64,000 nt of DNA, taken from the NCBI GenBank assembly GCA_012719125.1, contig JAAYAY010000068.1, positions 58,335 through 122,334 of the forward strand, given 5' to 3'. Positions within the stretch are counted from its first letter, which is position 1. Every line of letters starts with the position of its first letter. Source of the DNA: Planctomycetaceae bacterium (GTDB taxonomy: Bacteria; Planctomycetota; Planctomycetia; Pirellulales; Thermoguttaceae). Positions 27,414 through 37,565 of this stretch are shown one piece after another. Made by a program: the position numbers and the translations under genes. The notes beneath the pieces are model-generated. The model searched no databases and had not been told where the DNA came from. It saw only the letters and a list, made by a program, of their open reading frames with translations.

Positions 27414-27818
27414 CTAGTTCTCGGCCCAATTCTCGATCCGGAGCCCGCTCACTCGGGCGAATTCTGAGGTGTTGGAGGTAATCAGCGTGACGTTCAGGCT
27501 GAGCGAATGGGCAGCGATCATGGTGTCAAGCGGGCCGATAGGGATTCCGCCGCGTTCGAGTTGAGCTCGCACCTCACCGTAATGACACGCAGCAGTCGCG
27601 TCGAAGTCCACCACGATGAGTGGTGCGAGGAACACGTCCAGGGCCAGATGGTTCTGCCGCGGTCGAGCACTCTTCTCCGCGCCGTAGCGGAGTTCGGCGA
27701 CGGTGACCGACGAGACGCCCAGATCGCCGGCCACGTGTTCCAAAAAATGGTTGAGAACGCACGCCGGCTTCTTCTTGATTACGAAAATGCAGATGTTCGT
27801 GTCCAGAAGGTACTTCAC
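27414..27818 (-). CDS. vapC: VapC-type PIN domain toxin
   Basis: A 134-residue PIN nuclease: YLLDTNICIFVIKKKP supplies the first acidic residue, SSVTVAELRYGAEKS the second, and GPLDTMIAAHSLSLNVTLITSNTSEFARV the third and fourth, all as in VapC ribonucleases that cleave tRNA or rRNA. The start is GTG and overlaps the antitoxin stop by four bases, so the two are translationally coupled. The C-terminus ENWAEN is typical of VapC. Confidence 0.93.
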   Translation of the reverse strand: MKYLLDTNICIFVIKKKPACVLNHFLEHVAGDLGVSSVTVAELRYGAEKSARPRQNHLALDVFLAPLIVVDFDATAACHYGEVRAQLERGGIPIGPLDTMIAAHSLSLNVTLITSNTSEFARVSGLRIENWAEN

Positions 27819-28054
27819 TCGAAGACGGTCTCTCGCTTCTGCGATCCCGGCTGATTGCGGTCGTCCATATAGTCGTCCGAGAATTGATCCAGACTGTCGA
27901 GGAGCGGCTGCCAGGGATTCGAGCCCTTGGGCACGAGGATGATCGAATGCCCCACTTGGGTGACAAAGACTTCGCCACCTTCCAACCGAATACCGTCCGG
28001 AAGATGGATGATCTGTCCTCGCGCCTCTGTGCTCACTGTGGCAATCTTCATCAT
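27815..28054 (-). CDS. vapB: VapB-type antitoxin
   Basis: A 79-residue protein with an AbrB/SpoVT-like N-terminal DNA-binding fold (KIATVSTEARGQIIHLPDGIRL, EVFVTQVGHSIILVPKG) and a C-terminal toxin-binding tail (DSLDQFSDDYMDDRNQPG). ATG ATG at 28054/28051 with GGAG five bases upstream. It neutralises the coupled VapC and should autoregulate the promoter. Confidence 0.9.
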   Translation of the reverse strand: MMKIATVSTEARGQIIHLPDGIRLEGGEVFVTQVGHSIILVPKGSNPWQPLLDSLDQFSDDYMDDRNQPGSQKRETVFE

Positions 28055-28085
28055 CTTTGCTCCAGAGGTTGCTACTTTGTACTGT

Positions 28086-28115
28086 ATTCTACCTCGTCGA
28101 GCAATTGTGTCGCAA
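28086..28115 (-). promoter_or_regulatory. Candidate vapBC promoter
   Basis: On the minus strand TTGCGA (28110-28115) and TAGAAT (28086-28091) are separated by 18 bases, placing a start near 28079, about 25 bases before the vapB ATG. The -10 matches five of six consensus bases; the -35 is weaker. Confidence 0.4.
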
Positions 28116-28168
28116 GGGCAGAATGCGTCTTCTGTCCTCGCTTGCGCTTCGCCCTTGGTGTGATGGCC

Positions 28169-30406
28169 TCACACCCGCCGGCGAAGCAGGAGGCTGTTGG
28201 TCACGACCGAAACGCTGCTCATCGCCATCGCCGCCGCGGCAGCCGCGGGGGGCAGGTGAAGGCCGAAGGGAAGAATCAGCGCGCCCGCGGCCAGGGGAAT
28301 CAGCAGCAGGTTGTAGACGAAGGCCCAGGCGAGGTTCTGGCGGATGGTTCGCAGGGTGGCCCGGCCGAGCCGGATCGTGGCGGCAACGGCCCGCAGATCC
28401 TGTTTGACGAGCACCACGTCGGCCGATTCGATGGCCACGTCGGCGCCGGTCCCCATGGCGATCCCCAGATCGGCGGCCACCAGGGCCGGGGCGTCGTTGA
28501 TGCCGTCGCCGACCATGGCAACCGTCTGTTGCTTTGCTCGGAGGCGTTCGACGACCGCGTGCTTCTCATCGGGGAGCACCTCGGCGGTCACGTGCTCGAT
28601 TCCGACGGCGTGGGCGACGGCCTCGGCCGTCGTGCGATGATCGCCGGAGAGAAGTTGAACGTCGATTCCCAGTTTTCGGAGGGTTGCGACGCCCTCGACA
28701 CTCCCCTCGGCAATTCGATCGCCGACAGCGATCACGCCCAAGGGCCGATCGTTGATCGCCACGGCCAGGGCACTCTGTCCTCGCTTGTGAATCAGGCGGA
28801 TGGGTTGCTCCAGACCATCCATGCTGACGGACGCCGATCCGAGGAGCCGGGCATTGCCGACACGAACCGTGCGATTGTCCATCGAGGCCTGGATTCCCTG
28901 GCCGGCGATCATCTGGAGGGCCTCGGCCTTGGGGATATCGATGCCACGCCGCTCGGCCTCCTCGACGACCGCTCGGGCCAGCGGGTGGTCGCTCAGTCGC
29001 TCGGCGGCCGCGGCCGCGGCGAGCAAGGTCGCTTCGTTCACTTCCGGAAGCGGGACAATCTCGGTCACCCGGGGCCGGCCTTCCGTCACGGTGCCGGTTT
29101 TGTCCAAAACGGCGGTGGTGACCTTGGCGGCCGTTTCCAGCGCGTGGGCTTCCTTGACCAGGATCCCCTGTTCGGCACCGCGGCCGCTGCCGACGAGAAT
29201 GGCCGTGGGGGTGGCCAGGCCGAGCGCACAGGGGCAGGCCACCACGAGCACGGCCACCGTGCAGGTGAAACCCGTGGACCAATCGCCGCCCAGAAGGCCC
29301 CAGGCGAGCAAGGTGACGGCGGCAATCAGCAGAACGCCCGGGACGAACCAGCCGACGACGCGGTCGGCCAGACGACCCACGTCGGTCTTCGACTCCTGGG
29401 CATGGCGGACCAACTCGATCACTCGGGCGAGCGCCGACTGCCCTGCCGGGCGGAGCACGCGGGCGGTGAGGGCCCCTTCCCCGTTGATTGTGCCGGCAAG
29501 GATCTCGTCGCCCGCTTGCTTCTCGACGGGGATCGATTCGCCCGTGAGCCACGACTGGTCGACGTTGGACGTGCCGGTGAGCACCTCGGCATCCAGCGGC
29601 ACCCGAGCGCCGGGGCGGACGAGGATCGTTTCGTCGACCATGACGGCCTCGACGGCGACGGTGACCGGTTGATCGTTGCGTATCGCGACGGCCTCCTGGG
29701 GCGAGAGGTCGAGCAGGCGGCGGATGGCCCGCGAGGCTCGGCCCTTGGCACGCACTTCGAGGTACTTGCCCAGGGTGATGAAGGTGAGGATCATTCCGGC
29801 GTCCATGAAAGCCATGGTGGCATGATCTGAAACAATCCCCGCAGTCAGGGATTGGGCGAAATGAACCACGCCGCTGACGTAGGCGGCCCCGGTGCCGAGG
29901 GCGATGAGGGTGTCCATGTTGGCCGTCAGGTTTCGCGCACGCAGCAAGGCGCCGACGAAATAGGGCCACCCTACGTAGATCTGCAACACCGTGGCCAGCA
30001 CGAACTGGGCGGAGATGAGGGGGAGTCCGGAAAGCAGACCGCTGAAGGCGAGGATCACCTCGACCGCCAGCAGAGCGGTGCCCACGACCAGCCGCCGGCG
30101 CCAGCCGGCACGCTCGCGCGATTCCTTCTCGATTTCGCGTGCACCCAGGTCTTCGTCAGGCCGGATCACTTCCACCCGGTACCCACCCTGGATGACCTTT
30201 TGGGCGAGTTGCTCGGCCGTGGTGCGATCGGGATCGAACTGGATCGACGCCCGCCCGCCGACCAGGTTGACGCGAACCCAGGTCACTCCTTCGACCTTTG
30301 AGACCGCGGCCTCAATCAGCGAGGCGCATCCGGCGCAGTGCATCCCCTGCACGTCGAGCAGCACGTGGTCGGTCTTCGGGTTGGGCGGATTGGCTAGGGT
30401 CGTCAT
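28169..30406 (-). CDS. copA: Copper-type P1B-ATPase
   Basis: A 745-residue heavy-metal-transporting ATPase of the copper-exporting type. The N-terminal HMA domain has GMHCAGC (Cys24, Cys27). Eight membrane helices follow, with the actuator motif TGESIPVEK, the ion-binding CPC in ACPCALGLATP, the phosphorylation site DKTGT, the HP dipeptide in LSDHPLARAV, and GDGINDAPAL. CPC with a CxxC HMA domain indicates Cu(I). The start at 30406 is chosen for the AGGAAG upstream; 22 further in-frame codons upstream look less natural. No copper regulator is adjacent. Confidence 0.95.
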   Translation of the reverse strand: MTTLANPPNPKTDHVLLDVQGMHCAGCASLIEAAVSKVEGVTWVRVNLVGGRASIQFDPDRTTAEQLAQKVIQGGYRVEVIRPDEDLGAREIEKESRERAGWRRRLVVGTALLAVEVILAFSGLLSGLPLISAQFVLATVLQIYVGWPYFVGALLRARNLTANMDTLIALGTGAAYVSGVVHFAQSLTAGIVSDHATMAFMDAGMILTFITLGKYLEVRAKGRASRAIRRLLDLSPQEAVAIRNDQPVTVAVEAVMVDETILVRPGARVPLDAEVLTGTSNVDQSWLTGESIPVEKQAGDEILAGTINGEGALTARVLRPAGQSALARVIELVRHAQESKTDVGRLADRVVGWFVPGVLLIAAVTLLAWGLLGGDWSTGFTCTVAVLVVACPCALGLATPTAILVGSGRGAEQGILVKEAHALETAAKVTTAVLDKTGTVTEGRPRVTEIVPLPEVNEATLLAAAAAAERLSDHPLARAVVEEAERRGIDIPKAEALQMIAGQGIQASMDNRTVRVGNARLLGSASVSMDGLEQPIRLIHKRGQSALAVAINDRPLGVIAVGDRIAEGSVEGVATLRKLGIDVQLLSGDHRTTAEAVAHAVGIEHVTAEVLPDEKHAVVERLRAKQQTVAMVGDGINDAPALVAADLGIAMGTGADVAIESADVVLVKQDLRAVAATIRLGRATLRTIRQNLAWAFVYNLLLIPLAAGALILPFGLHLPPAAAAAAMAMSSVSVVTNSLLLRRRV

Positions 30407-30462
30407 CGGTTGACTGCTTCCTGCGGACCGGTGGCACATCGACAGCCGACGGCCACTCGAAG

Positions 30463-30600
30463 TCCTAATCATAATCGTAATCGTAATCTTAATCAGTTCT
30501 CGGTGGTACGGCAGGCCCAGTCTCTTGCTGGGGGCAATGCGTCCAAGAGTAGGGGGGGCCGGGAGGGGATTATGATCAAGATTACGATTAAGATTAAGAC
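30463..30600. repeat. AATC-rich imperfect inverted repeat
   Basis: A run of AATCNTAATCGTAATC units near 30463-30494 is matched in the opposite sense by GATTATGATCAAGATTACG and following units at 30567-30600. The two arms enclose ~70 bases. The low GC stands out sharply from the surroundings. Confidence 0.65.
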
Positions 30601-30648
30601 TCCGGATTCAATTATACACGGGTCATTCATCGACGCCCCGGCCCCCCG

Positions 30649-30682
30649 GTGGGTCGCTCCTGCCGGGTGCGACTGTGATTGA
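30649..30682. repeat. GGGTGCGAC hairpin repeat, intergenic copy
   Basis: This differs by only a few bases from the copy inside imuB at ~52268-52300. The arms GTCGCTCC and GGGTGCGAC flank the tetraloop TGCC. Confidence 0.6.
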
Positions 30683-30819
30683 GCCGTTGGACACCACGAC
30701 GCCCGGTAGGGGTGGCCCACGATTTGTCTGTGGACATTAAGGAGCCGCTTGAGTTCCGGACCCGAATCAGCGACGATGGTCGTTGACGAGACGCCTTCCT
30801 CGGCGGGAGAATACGTCTT

Positions 30820-30851
30820 CCTTCCTCGCTTACGCTTCGGGTTGGTATACG
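30820..30851. repeat. CTCGCTTACGCTTCGGGTT repeat, copy
   Basis: One copy of a family also seen at ~28134-28160, ~36402-36436 and, as a full hairpin, at 46620-46679. It ends 17 bases before the DUF4175 start codon, so it forms part of that mRNA leader. Confidence 0.6.
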
Positions 30852-30867
30852 TTGTCAGGAACGGGCC

Positions 30868-33800
30868 ATGAGCGTCAGTTTGAACCCGATCACGCAGCAG
30901 AAGCTCGACGAGTTCGAACGCCGCCGGCGGCGGCTGGTGCTGATTCGCGGCGTCTGTGCGGGCCTGGTCAGCTTTCTGCTGCTTATGACGTTGATCGCTG
31001 CCGCCGACTGGCTTTGGGTCCTGCCCGGCTCGGCTCGCTGGACAATGAGTCTGGCCGGCTACGCCGGAACCGGGCTCGTGGTCTGGCTCACCTGCCTGCG
31101 TCTCCTGGTTCACCTGCCGAGCCGCCGGGAGCTGGCCCGCTTCGTCGAAACCACTGAGCCCCGGCTTCGCGAGCAGTTGCTCTCGGCCATCGAACTCTGT
31201 GTCGACGACCCGGGCAGCCTCCACGATTCACCCGTCTTCCGCCAACTGCTTCAAGATCGCGTCGGCCGGCAGATGGAGTCGGTCGAGGTCACCTCGCTGC
31301 TGCCCTGGAAGCTCGTCGCCCGCTGGCTGACGGCCTCTCTGGCAATCGTGGCGGTCTTCTTCCTGCTGCTGGCCTTGCCGGGATTCCCCTTCCGGCAGTT
31401 GATGGCCCGTGCCGTCTTGCCGGGCGCCAATCTCGACCGCGTTTCCCGCGTTCAGGTGACAATCCTTCAGCCGGTTCCCCACTCGCTCACCATGCCTCGC
31501 GACGAGACGGTGGCCATCGTCGTTGAAATCTCCGGTGGAAATATCGATGAGGCCACGCTCGAAACCCGGACGCCGTCCGGCGAGGCCGTCCGCCAGCCGA
31601 TGCGGGTTCACGGCCCCATGCAGTTTGCAGCCAACGTGGCCGTGGAAGAGGAAACCATCGACTACCGTATCCTCGCCGGCGATGCGGTCACGCGACGCTA
31701 CACCATTCGTTCGCGGATGCGCCCCCACGTCGTGGCCTATCACAAGACGTATCGCCCTCCCGAATACGCCCGGCTCCCGGAGACGGCGATCACCGAATCC
31801 CACGGCGACTTGATCGCCTTGGAAGGCAGCGAGGCCGAGGTGGTGTTCGAACTGGATCAGCCGGTCTCGCAAGCGGAACTGCGGCTTCAACGCAGCGGCT
31901 CCGACGACCTCGATGTTGTCGCCCTGACGCAGGCAGAACCGCTCCGTTATCGAGCCGAATTGCCCATCACCGATCCCGGCATCTACACGGTCCATCTCGT
32001 GGCGGAAGAAACCGGATTCGACAATCCTTTCAGCCCGAAATCCGAAATTCGCCCCGAGCCCGACCTGATTCCGCGAGCCGGTTTCGTAGGCATCGACGAT
32101 ACCACGCTCCTCCTCCCGCCCAACGACATCCTCAGTCTCGCAGGCCTCGCCGAAGACGATCTCCCGCTGGCCGGCCTGGAGCAACAGTTCTCCGTGAACG
32201 GACGCGATTGGCAGTCGGTTCCCCTTTCCATCGCGGAGGATGCTCACGTAACGGTCGATTGGCAGTGGGACATGCTCGACCTGAATCTCAAGTCGGGAGA
32301 CCAGGTGACCACCAAGCTGGTCGCCACCGATCGCAAAGGGAACGTGGGGGAGTCGATCCCGCTGCAAATCGTCATTTCCTCGCCCGATTTCGATCCCGAT
32401 CGTCATGCAGTCATGCAGCGGAAGAGCGAAGTGTACGATCGGTTGGCCGCCATGGCGGAAGCCGTCGGGCAGCACTGCGATGCAGCCCAAAGCGTCCTCG
32501 CCCGCCTGCAAGAGGACACCGCGCTCAGCGAGATTCCTGAAACCGATCGGCTCGCCCTGCTCGATCTGGCACACAAGGTGCGAGAAGAGGCCGAACCCGT
32601 GGCAGGCCGCATCACCGAGTTGCTCCCCGCCATGCCGGCCGGAGTCGACGCCGAAGAACTCGAACTGGCCTCTCGCCTGCTTGCTCGCATCCAGTCCGAC
32701 CACATGCGCGTGCCGGCAACCTACCTCGATCTGCCCCGGGATCCGCAGGAACCGGCGGTAATCGGCGACGACCTGAAGAAGATCGCCGCTGCCTTCCAGC
32801 AGGCGGCCGACGATGTCCGCGAGCTTCACCAGCGCTTCCGCCTGTTTCTGACGCATGACATCCTTGCGGCAGCCGCCGCCGATCTCGATGCCGTCGGGCA
32901 GTACCAGTCGCAGCTTCTTCAGTCGCCGGCCCAGCTTTCCTGGCAACGGCTTCTGCGTCAGGAAACGGTGGTCGCCACGCAGCTTCATGCCGTCGAACAA
33001 CTGATTCGCGCGAATTCGCCGCGGCTCTATCCGCGACTCCAGGAGAGGATACTCGAACATCTCAACTGGATCAGCGAAAGACGCATCCGCCTGGAAGAAC
33101 GGATGGAATCGGAAGACCAGTTGCCCGCCCTGCGCGAAGCGGCCCAGCGGCTGGCCGACGAACTTCCCGGCCGGCAGCAGATCGCCACGCCCGACAGCAG
33201 CCTGCCGCGCAACCTGGTCGACGCAAGACGTGAACTCGACAAACGCAGCGGCTCACTCCACGAACCGATCAAGCACCTCGCAGAAGTGGCGGCGACCGTC
33301 CAGTCGAGCACGGCCCGCCTTGCCAAGACGGAGGATTCGCGAGGAAGCCGCCAGTTGCAGGTATCGATCGAGCGGGCAGCCGGCCTGTCGAAGCGTCTCC
33401 AAGGCGACGGCTTCGAGCGCCTGTCGAACCGCCGGGCGGTCACGCAAGCCCGATCCGACGCCGACACGCAGTATGCCTCGGACGCCGGACTCACCCGCCG
33501 CGCTCTGGCTGGCGTGCTGAATCGGGCCACCCCGGAACCCGTTGAAGAATCGGAGATCCCCGAGATTTTCTGCCGGGTCGCCTCAGCCTACCGCGTCCTC
33601 GAGGCGGGCCACGGCGCCGTCCAACTCGACAAGGCGTTAGCCGATCTCCTGTCGCGAGAACGCTGGCAGTCGCAACAAGTCTGTGCACGGCTGGATCATC
33701 CCCGCCGCTGGGACGCATTCCAGAACGGTTGCGAGCAGGTCGCCGACGCCCTGAAAACGGCCGGGTACCCGGCAGAAATCGTGGGGATGATCAGCCATTT

Positions 33801-36384
33801 GCGCTCGAGCCCTTCGGCAAACGAGGCGGGGGCCAGGATCAGTGTGCGCCGCAGGCGGCGCGACCAGCTTGTGTCTGCCGCCCATGAACTGGCGGAGATG
33901 AAGGTGGACCTTGACGCCACGCTGAAAGAGATCGAGCCCATCATGGCCGAAGCCCGGGCTGTGCTGGCCCGATACGTCCCGACCTTGCCGCAGATGGCTC
34001 GCCAGGCCGCCGAGGAGGTTCGCCAGTTGGAGGAACAGACCGAGGCCACCGCCGACAGCCTGGCCGTGGCAGAACCTCAAGCGGCAAGCCAGCAGATGGA
34101 CCGCGTCGAACAGCGTCAGGACGAGATCAACCGGCAACTGGATGATCTGCTCGACGCGCTCGCCGAAGACGCCGACCAGCAGGATCTGCTGACGGACGAG
34201 GGGCGCGAGCGGGCACGCGACGCCGACGACAGTACGCAGATGCTCCAGGAGCCGGCCGCCCAGATGAACCGGGCCATGGACCAAGCGGCCGCCGCACCCC
34301 AGCCCGACGAGCAGGCCCGCGATCTGTCTCGAGCGGCCGACCAGCAGGAGCGGACGGCCGATGTCCTCGACAAAATCGCCGAGCACTACGAACGTCTGGA
34401 GTCGGGCGCCGACGTCGCGGAGACGCGCCAGGCCTTGCGTCAGGCGGAACGCGACATGGGCATTGCCCGGCAGATGGATCAGCAATACGACGACGCCCGG
34501 CAACTCGCCGAAATGGCTGCCAAGAGTCCCGAGGACTTGATGGCCGAGTTGGAGGCGGAACTGGCTCGGAACCCCGTCATGCAGGACGCCCTGTCGGAGA
34601 TCAGCCGGGACGCCCTCGCTCAAGCCAGGAACTCTCTCCAGCATTCGGCCGAGCGCGAAGCCGACATGGAACGGTCGGTAGAACAGTCCGATCAGGATTT
34701 CCAGGAAAAGAAGCGGGTGTTGGCGGAGGAGCTGAGCGAGATCGGTCGCGCGGCGTCGTCTCTGGCTAGCCGGCAGGTGAACCAGGCGGAATCGTTTGCG
34801 TCGCGGGGGAAGGATGAGCAGGCACGCAACCTGCTCAGGACGGCACGCGAACAACTGGATCGCGAAGTCGCCCGGGCGAGAGACACCGATCCAAGAGCCG
34901 CCCTGGACGATCTCCTCGAAACGGCCCGTCGCACGGCCGAACAAGCCCAACAGGCTGCTCAACTGCTTCGCCAGGGCGAGCAGTCGACCGCCAAGACGAA
35001 GGACGAGAACATTCCCGGCGACGAACAACGGCGCGCCGAATACCAGCGCAGTTTCGAGGACGACCAGAAACAGTTCCACGAGCAGGTGCTCCGCGACGCC
35101 CGCGGGCGGGCACGAGAACTTGCACAGAACCAGCAGAGAACAGAAGAACAGGTCAAGGCCAGGCAACGCGATCTGCAGAAGACGCAGCAAGACGTTGACC
35201 GCAAACAGGAATCACTCAACCGCGATCCGCAAAGCCAGTCTGCCCAGCGGTCGTTGCAGGAAGCCGAGGCTCGCCGCAACCAGTTGCAGCGAGAACTCGA
35301 TCGAGCCCAACGAACCAGCGAGCGTGCCAAGCAACGACGCGACGAGGCCGATAAGGTGGTTGAACAACTGGAGAAGAAAGAGCTTCAGCCGCTCAGTGCC
35401 CCCAACCCGGCCGCCGAGTTGGCCAATCGGTATGCCGGCGAGTCCGCCGAACAGGTCGAACAGATGGCCAACCGGGCTCGGCAACTTGCCCAACGACCCG
35501 ATTGGGCCTACCGGCTGACTCCGCCATCGAACGAACTCAACGAATCGCGGCAGCGCCAGGCGGAGATCGGCGTCGACGTGGAACAGGCCGGCGAAGACGT
35601 CGCCCGGGCGGCCCGGCACGAAGCTCGACTCGACAAGCCCGAACTTGCCGAGCGTCTGGCAGAGCGAGCCCAAGACATCGGCGACGTTGCCGAGGGCGAA
35701 GTGGCTCAGTCGGAACAGGAACTCGACGAAGCCGCCCGGGAGGCCGAGCCGGAGAACGGACCTCAACAGGGCAACCGCCAGGCCATGGAGGCCCACGCAT
35801 CGATCGGAGAAGCTGAACGGGCCATTTCCCGTCAGGCCGAGGCCCTGGACGCTGCGCTCAGCCCGCCCGAAGCGGCGTCGCAAACGGCGGCCGCGGATCA
35901 GCCGGCGGGTGAGTCGCAGGCTTCGCAAACAGGCTCCACCGCCCCGCCAGCCACGCCGGAGCAGGCCGCTCGTGCCCAGATGCTCGCTCGCACGCTCGAC
36001 GAGTTAGACCAGGCCTTGGCCGATTCGCAAGCGTCCCCAGGCTCGCCGGCAACTCCGCAACCTGCCCCGTCAACGCTGGCCGGAGCGGCACAGGCCCAGG
36101 CGACCCGCATGGCTCAGGCTCGCATGCAGGCGAGAATGGCCGCCCAGATGCCGGGTCGTGAAGGCGGCGAAGAGTCGCAACAAGGAGCGGCCCTTGTCGG
36201 CCAGGGCGGCTCCGATGCCGCCTTGCAGCCTGTCGCCCGGGCCGGCGACGACTGGGGCAAGCTCCGCGACAAATCGGCCGAAGACACCGTCGCCCGCGGC
36301 GCCGACGCCTTTTCGGCCGAATACCGCAAGCAGGTCGAAACCTATTTCCGAGTCATCGCAGAACGAGCTCGAACCAAGAAATGA
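30868..36384 (+). CDS. Giant DUF4175-type membrane/coiled-coil protein
   Basis: An 1838-residue protein. Two membrane helices near the N-terminus ([39 protein letters not shown]) and a third at ~160 ([19 protein letters not shown]) resemble the DUF4175 topology. Immunoglobulin-like beta domains follow at ~190-540 ([27 protein letters not shown]). The remaining ~1300 residues are Gln/Glu/Arg/Ala-rich helices with strong heptad character, forming a very long coiled coil or helical bundle, and the C-terminus is Ala/Gln-rich. AGGA eight bases before the ATG. The downstream gene overlaps it by four bases. Probably an envelope-spanning structural or mechanical protein; function unproven. Confidence 0.85.
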   Translation: MSVSLNPITQQKLDEFERRRRRLVLIRGVCAGLVSFLLLMTLIAAADWLWVLPGSARWTMSLAGYAGTGLVVWLTCLRLLVHLPSRRELARFVETTEPRLREQLLSAIELCVDDPGSLHDSPVFRQLLQDRVGRQMESVEVTSLLPWKLVARWLTASLAIVAVFFLLLALPGFPFRQLMARAVLPGANLDRVSRVQVTILQPVPHSLTMPRDETVAIVVEISGGNIDEATLETRTPSGEAVRQPMRVHGPMQFAANVAVEEETIDYRILAGDAVTRRYTIRSRMRPHVVAYHKTYRPPEYARLPETAITESHGDLIALEGSEAEVVFELDQPVSQAELRLQRSGSDDLDVVALTQAEPLRYRAELPITDPGIYTVHLVAEETGFDNPFSPKSEIRPEPDLIPRAGFVGIDDTTLLLPPNDILSLAGLAEDDLPLAGLEQQFSVNGRDWQSVPLSIAEDAHVTVDWQWDMLDLNLKSGDQVTTKLVATDRKGNVGESIPLQIVISSPDFDPDRHAVMQRKSEVYDRLAAMAEAVGQHCDAAQSVLARLQEDTALSEIPETDRLALLDLAHKVREEAEPVAGRITELLPAMPAGVDAEELELASRLLARIQSDHMRVPATYLDLPRDPQEPAVIGDDLKKIAAAFQQAADDVRELHQRFRLFLTHDILAAAAADLDAVGQYQSQLLQSPAQLSWQRLLRQETVVATQLHAVEQLIRANSPRLYPRLQERILEHLNWISERRIRLEERMESEDQLPALREAAQRLADELPGRQQIATPDSSLPRNLVDARRELDKRSGSLHEPIKHLAEVAATVQSSTARLAKTEDSRGSRQLQVSIERAAGLSKRLQGDGFERLSNRRAVTQARSDADTQYASDAGLTRRALAGVLNRATPEPVEESEIPEIFCRVASAYRVLEAGHGAVQLDKALADLLSRERWQSQQVCARLDHPRRWDAFQNGCEQVADALKTAGYPAEIVGMISHLRSSPSANEAGARISVRRRRRDQLVSAAHELAEMKVDLDATLKEIEPIMAEARAVLARYVPTLPQMARQAAEEVRQLEEQTEATADSLAVAEPQAASQQMDRVEQRQDEINRQLDDLLDALAEDADQQDLLTDEGRERARDADDSTQMLQEPAAQMNRAMDQAAAAPQPDEQARDLSRAADQQERTADVLDKIAEHYERLESGADVAETRQALRQAERDMGIARQMDQQYDDARQLAEMAAKSPEDLMAELEAELARNPVMQDALSEISRDALAQARNSLQHSAEREADMERSVEQSDQDFQEKKRVLAEELSEIGRAASSLASRQVNQAESFASRGKDEQARNLLRTAREQLDREVARARDTDPRAALDDLLETARRTAEQAQQAAQLLRQGEQSTAKTKDENIPGDEQRRAEYQRSFEDDQKQFHEQVLRDARGRARELAQNQQRTEEQVKARQRDLQKTQQDVDRKQESLNRDPQSQSAQRSLQEAEARRNQLQRELDRAQRTSERAKQRRDEADKVVEQLEKKELQPLSAPNPAAELANRYAGESAEQVEQMANRARQLAQRPDWAYRLTPPSNELNESRQRQAEIGVDVEQAGEDVARAARHEARLDKPELAERLAERAQDIGDVAEGEVAQSEQELDEAAREAEPENGPQQGNRQAMEAHASIGEAERAISRQAEALDAALSPPEAASQTAAADQPAGESQASQTGSTAPPATPEQAARAQMLARTLDELDQALADSQASPGSPATPQPAPSTLAGAAQAQATRMAQARMQARMAAQMPGREGGEESQQGAALVGQGGSDAALQPVARAGDDWGKLRDKSAEDTVARGADAFSAEYRKQVETYFRVIAERARTKK

Positions 36385-37565
36385 CCTTCAACCGTTCGAT
36401 TTCAACCCAATACCGACCCGAAGCGCAAGCGAGGACAAAGAACCCTCCACCCTTCTCCTCGCTGATGCTCCCCTCGCTCGCTCTCCTCATCGCAGTTTCG
36501 TCAACCGCCGCCCGCTCACAAGACGACGCCGGGCTCAACGACGACGTGTCCGCTCCAACCACGACCCCCTTCCAAAAGGACCTCACTGACTCCGCCGTCG
36601 ACAAAGCCGTCAACTACCTGGTCAGCCAGCAGCGTTCCAACGGCGCAATCACCGACAAATCGCACGAAACGACCATGACCTCGCTTGCCATCATGGCGAT
36701 GGCCGGCGTGGGCGTGCAGCCGAGCGACTCCGACGCACGCGGGCATGCCATGCGCAGTGCCCTGGCCTTTGTGCTGCAAGACGATCGCCAGGACGACAAG
36801 GGCTACTTCGGCCGCCGCGACGGCTCCCGCATGTACGGCCACGGCATCACCACGCTCATGCTCGCCGAGATGCTCGGCATGGGAGTCGACGCCGAACAGG
36901 ACCGCCAGATCCACGACCGCTGCCAACGGGCCATTGACCTGATCCTCAACTCGCAGAACGTCAAGAAATCGATCCAGTATCGCGGCGGCTGGCGCTACAA
37001 TCCCGAGGATCGCGACGCCGACCTCTCCGTAACGATCTGGCAGTTGATGGCCCTGCGCTCGGCGAAGAACGACGGCCTTCAGGTGCCGTCCGCCGCTATC
37101 CGCGACGCCGTAGAGTACCTCAAGCGCTCCTATGCGTCAACGATCGACAGCAACGGCATGCCCGACAAGCGTGCCAGCGGCTTCTGCTACACACCCACGG
37201 GCCGCAGCCCAACCTACACGATGACCTCCGCCGGCCTGCTGGCGATGCAGGTCTGCGGCGAGTACGAATCGCCCCTGGTGGCGGGCGCCGCCGACTGGCT
37301 GCTCGAACATCCGCCCAAATGGAAGGAGCACTTCTTCTTCTACGGCACGTACTACTACGCCCAAGGCATGTACCAGCGCGGGGGCGATCATGCGGAAACC
37401 GCCCAGCGGCTCGTGCAGGAGATCCTCCTCGACAAGCAACAGAACGACGGCTCCTGGCAGGCGGAAAGCGGCCAGGAAAGCGGCGTCGGCAAAGTCTACT
37501 CCACCTCGCTGGCGGTGCTCAGCCTCTCCGTCAAGTACCACTACCTGCCGATCTATCAGCGCTGA
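36381..37565 (+). CDS. Exported prenyltransferase/squalene-cyclase-like toroid protein
   Basis: A 394-residue protein with alpha/alpha-barrel repeats as in prenyltransferases and squalene cyclases: [75 protein letters not shown]. No catalytic DxDD is seen, so a binding role is likely. The ATG at 36381 overlaps the DUF4175 stop (ATGA), but a signal peptide begins only at Met29 (ATG 36465, [17 protein letters not shown]). The intervening codons contain a dispersed repeat. The true translation start is therefore open. The C-terminal end overlaps the convergent sulfatase gene by 10 bases. Confidence 0.85.
   Translation: MTFNRSISTQYRPEAQARTKNPPPFSSLMLPSLALLIAVSSTAARSQDDAGLNDDVSAPTTTPFQKDLTDSAVDKAVNYLVSQQRSNGAITDKSHETTMTSLAIMAMAGVGVQPSDSDARGHAMRSALAFVLQDDRQDDKGYFGRRDGSRMYGHGITTLMLAEMLGMGVDAEQDRQIHDRCQRAIDLILNSQNVKKSIQYRGGWRYNPEDRDADLSVTIWQLMALRSAKNDGLQVPSAAIRDAVEYLKRSYASTIDSNGMPDKRASGFCYTPTGRSPTYTMTSAGLLAMQVCGEYESPLVAGAADWLLEHPPKWKEHFFFYGTYYYAQGMYQRGGDHAETAQRLVQEILLDKQQNDGSWQAESGQESGVGKVYSTSLAVLSLSVKYHYLPIYQR
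36402..36436. repeat. ACCCGAAGCGCAAGCGAGG repeat inside coding sequence
   Basis: A copy of the dispersed CTCGCTT(A/G)CGCTTCGGGTT family, in opposite sense to the 30820 copy, lies between the coupled ATG and the signal peptide of the toroid protein. In the frame used it encodes the peptide PEAQARTK. Confidence 0.65.

Larger units (their letters stand above)
30407..30867. other. Repeat-filled divergent intergenic region
   Basis: No gene seen. It contains an AATC-rich inverted repeat, a short copy of the GGGTGCGAC hairpin family, and a copy of the CTCGCTTACGCTTCGGGTT family just before the DUF4175 gene. Promoters for copA and the DUF4175 operon should be here but none stands out. Confidence 0.5.

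Noticed and set aside
27884..27960. Possible tRNA T-arm-like GGATTCGAGCCC
   Set aside because: No matching acceptor, D or anticodon arms; it lies inside the vapB coding sequence.
27884..29830. 648-codon plus-strand frame opposite copA
   Set aside because: Antisense to an unmistakable P-type ATPase; the translation is Gly/Arg/Asp-rich without motifs.
31228..33060. 610-codon minus-strand frame opposite the DUF4175 gene
   Set aside because: Antisense of the coupled DUF4175 gene; no family signature or ribosome site.
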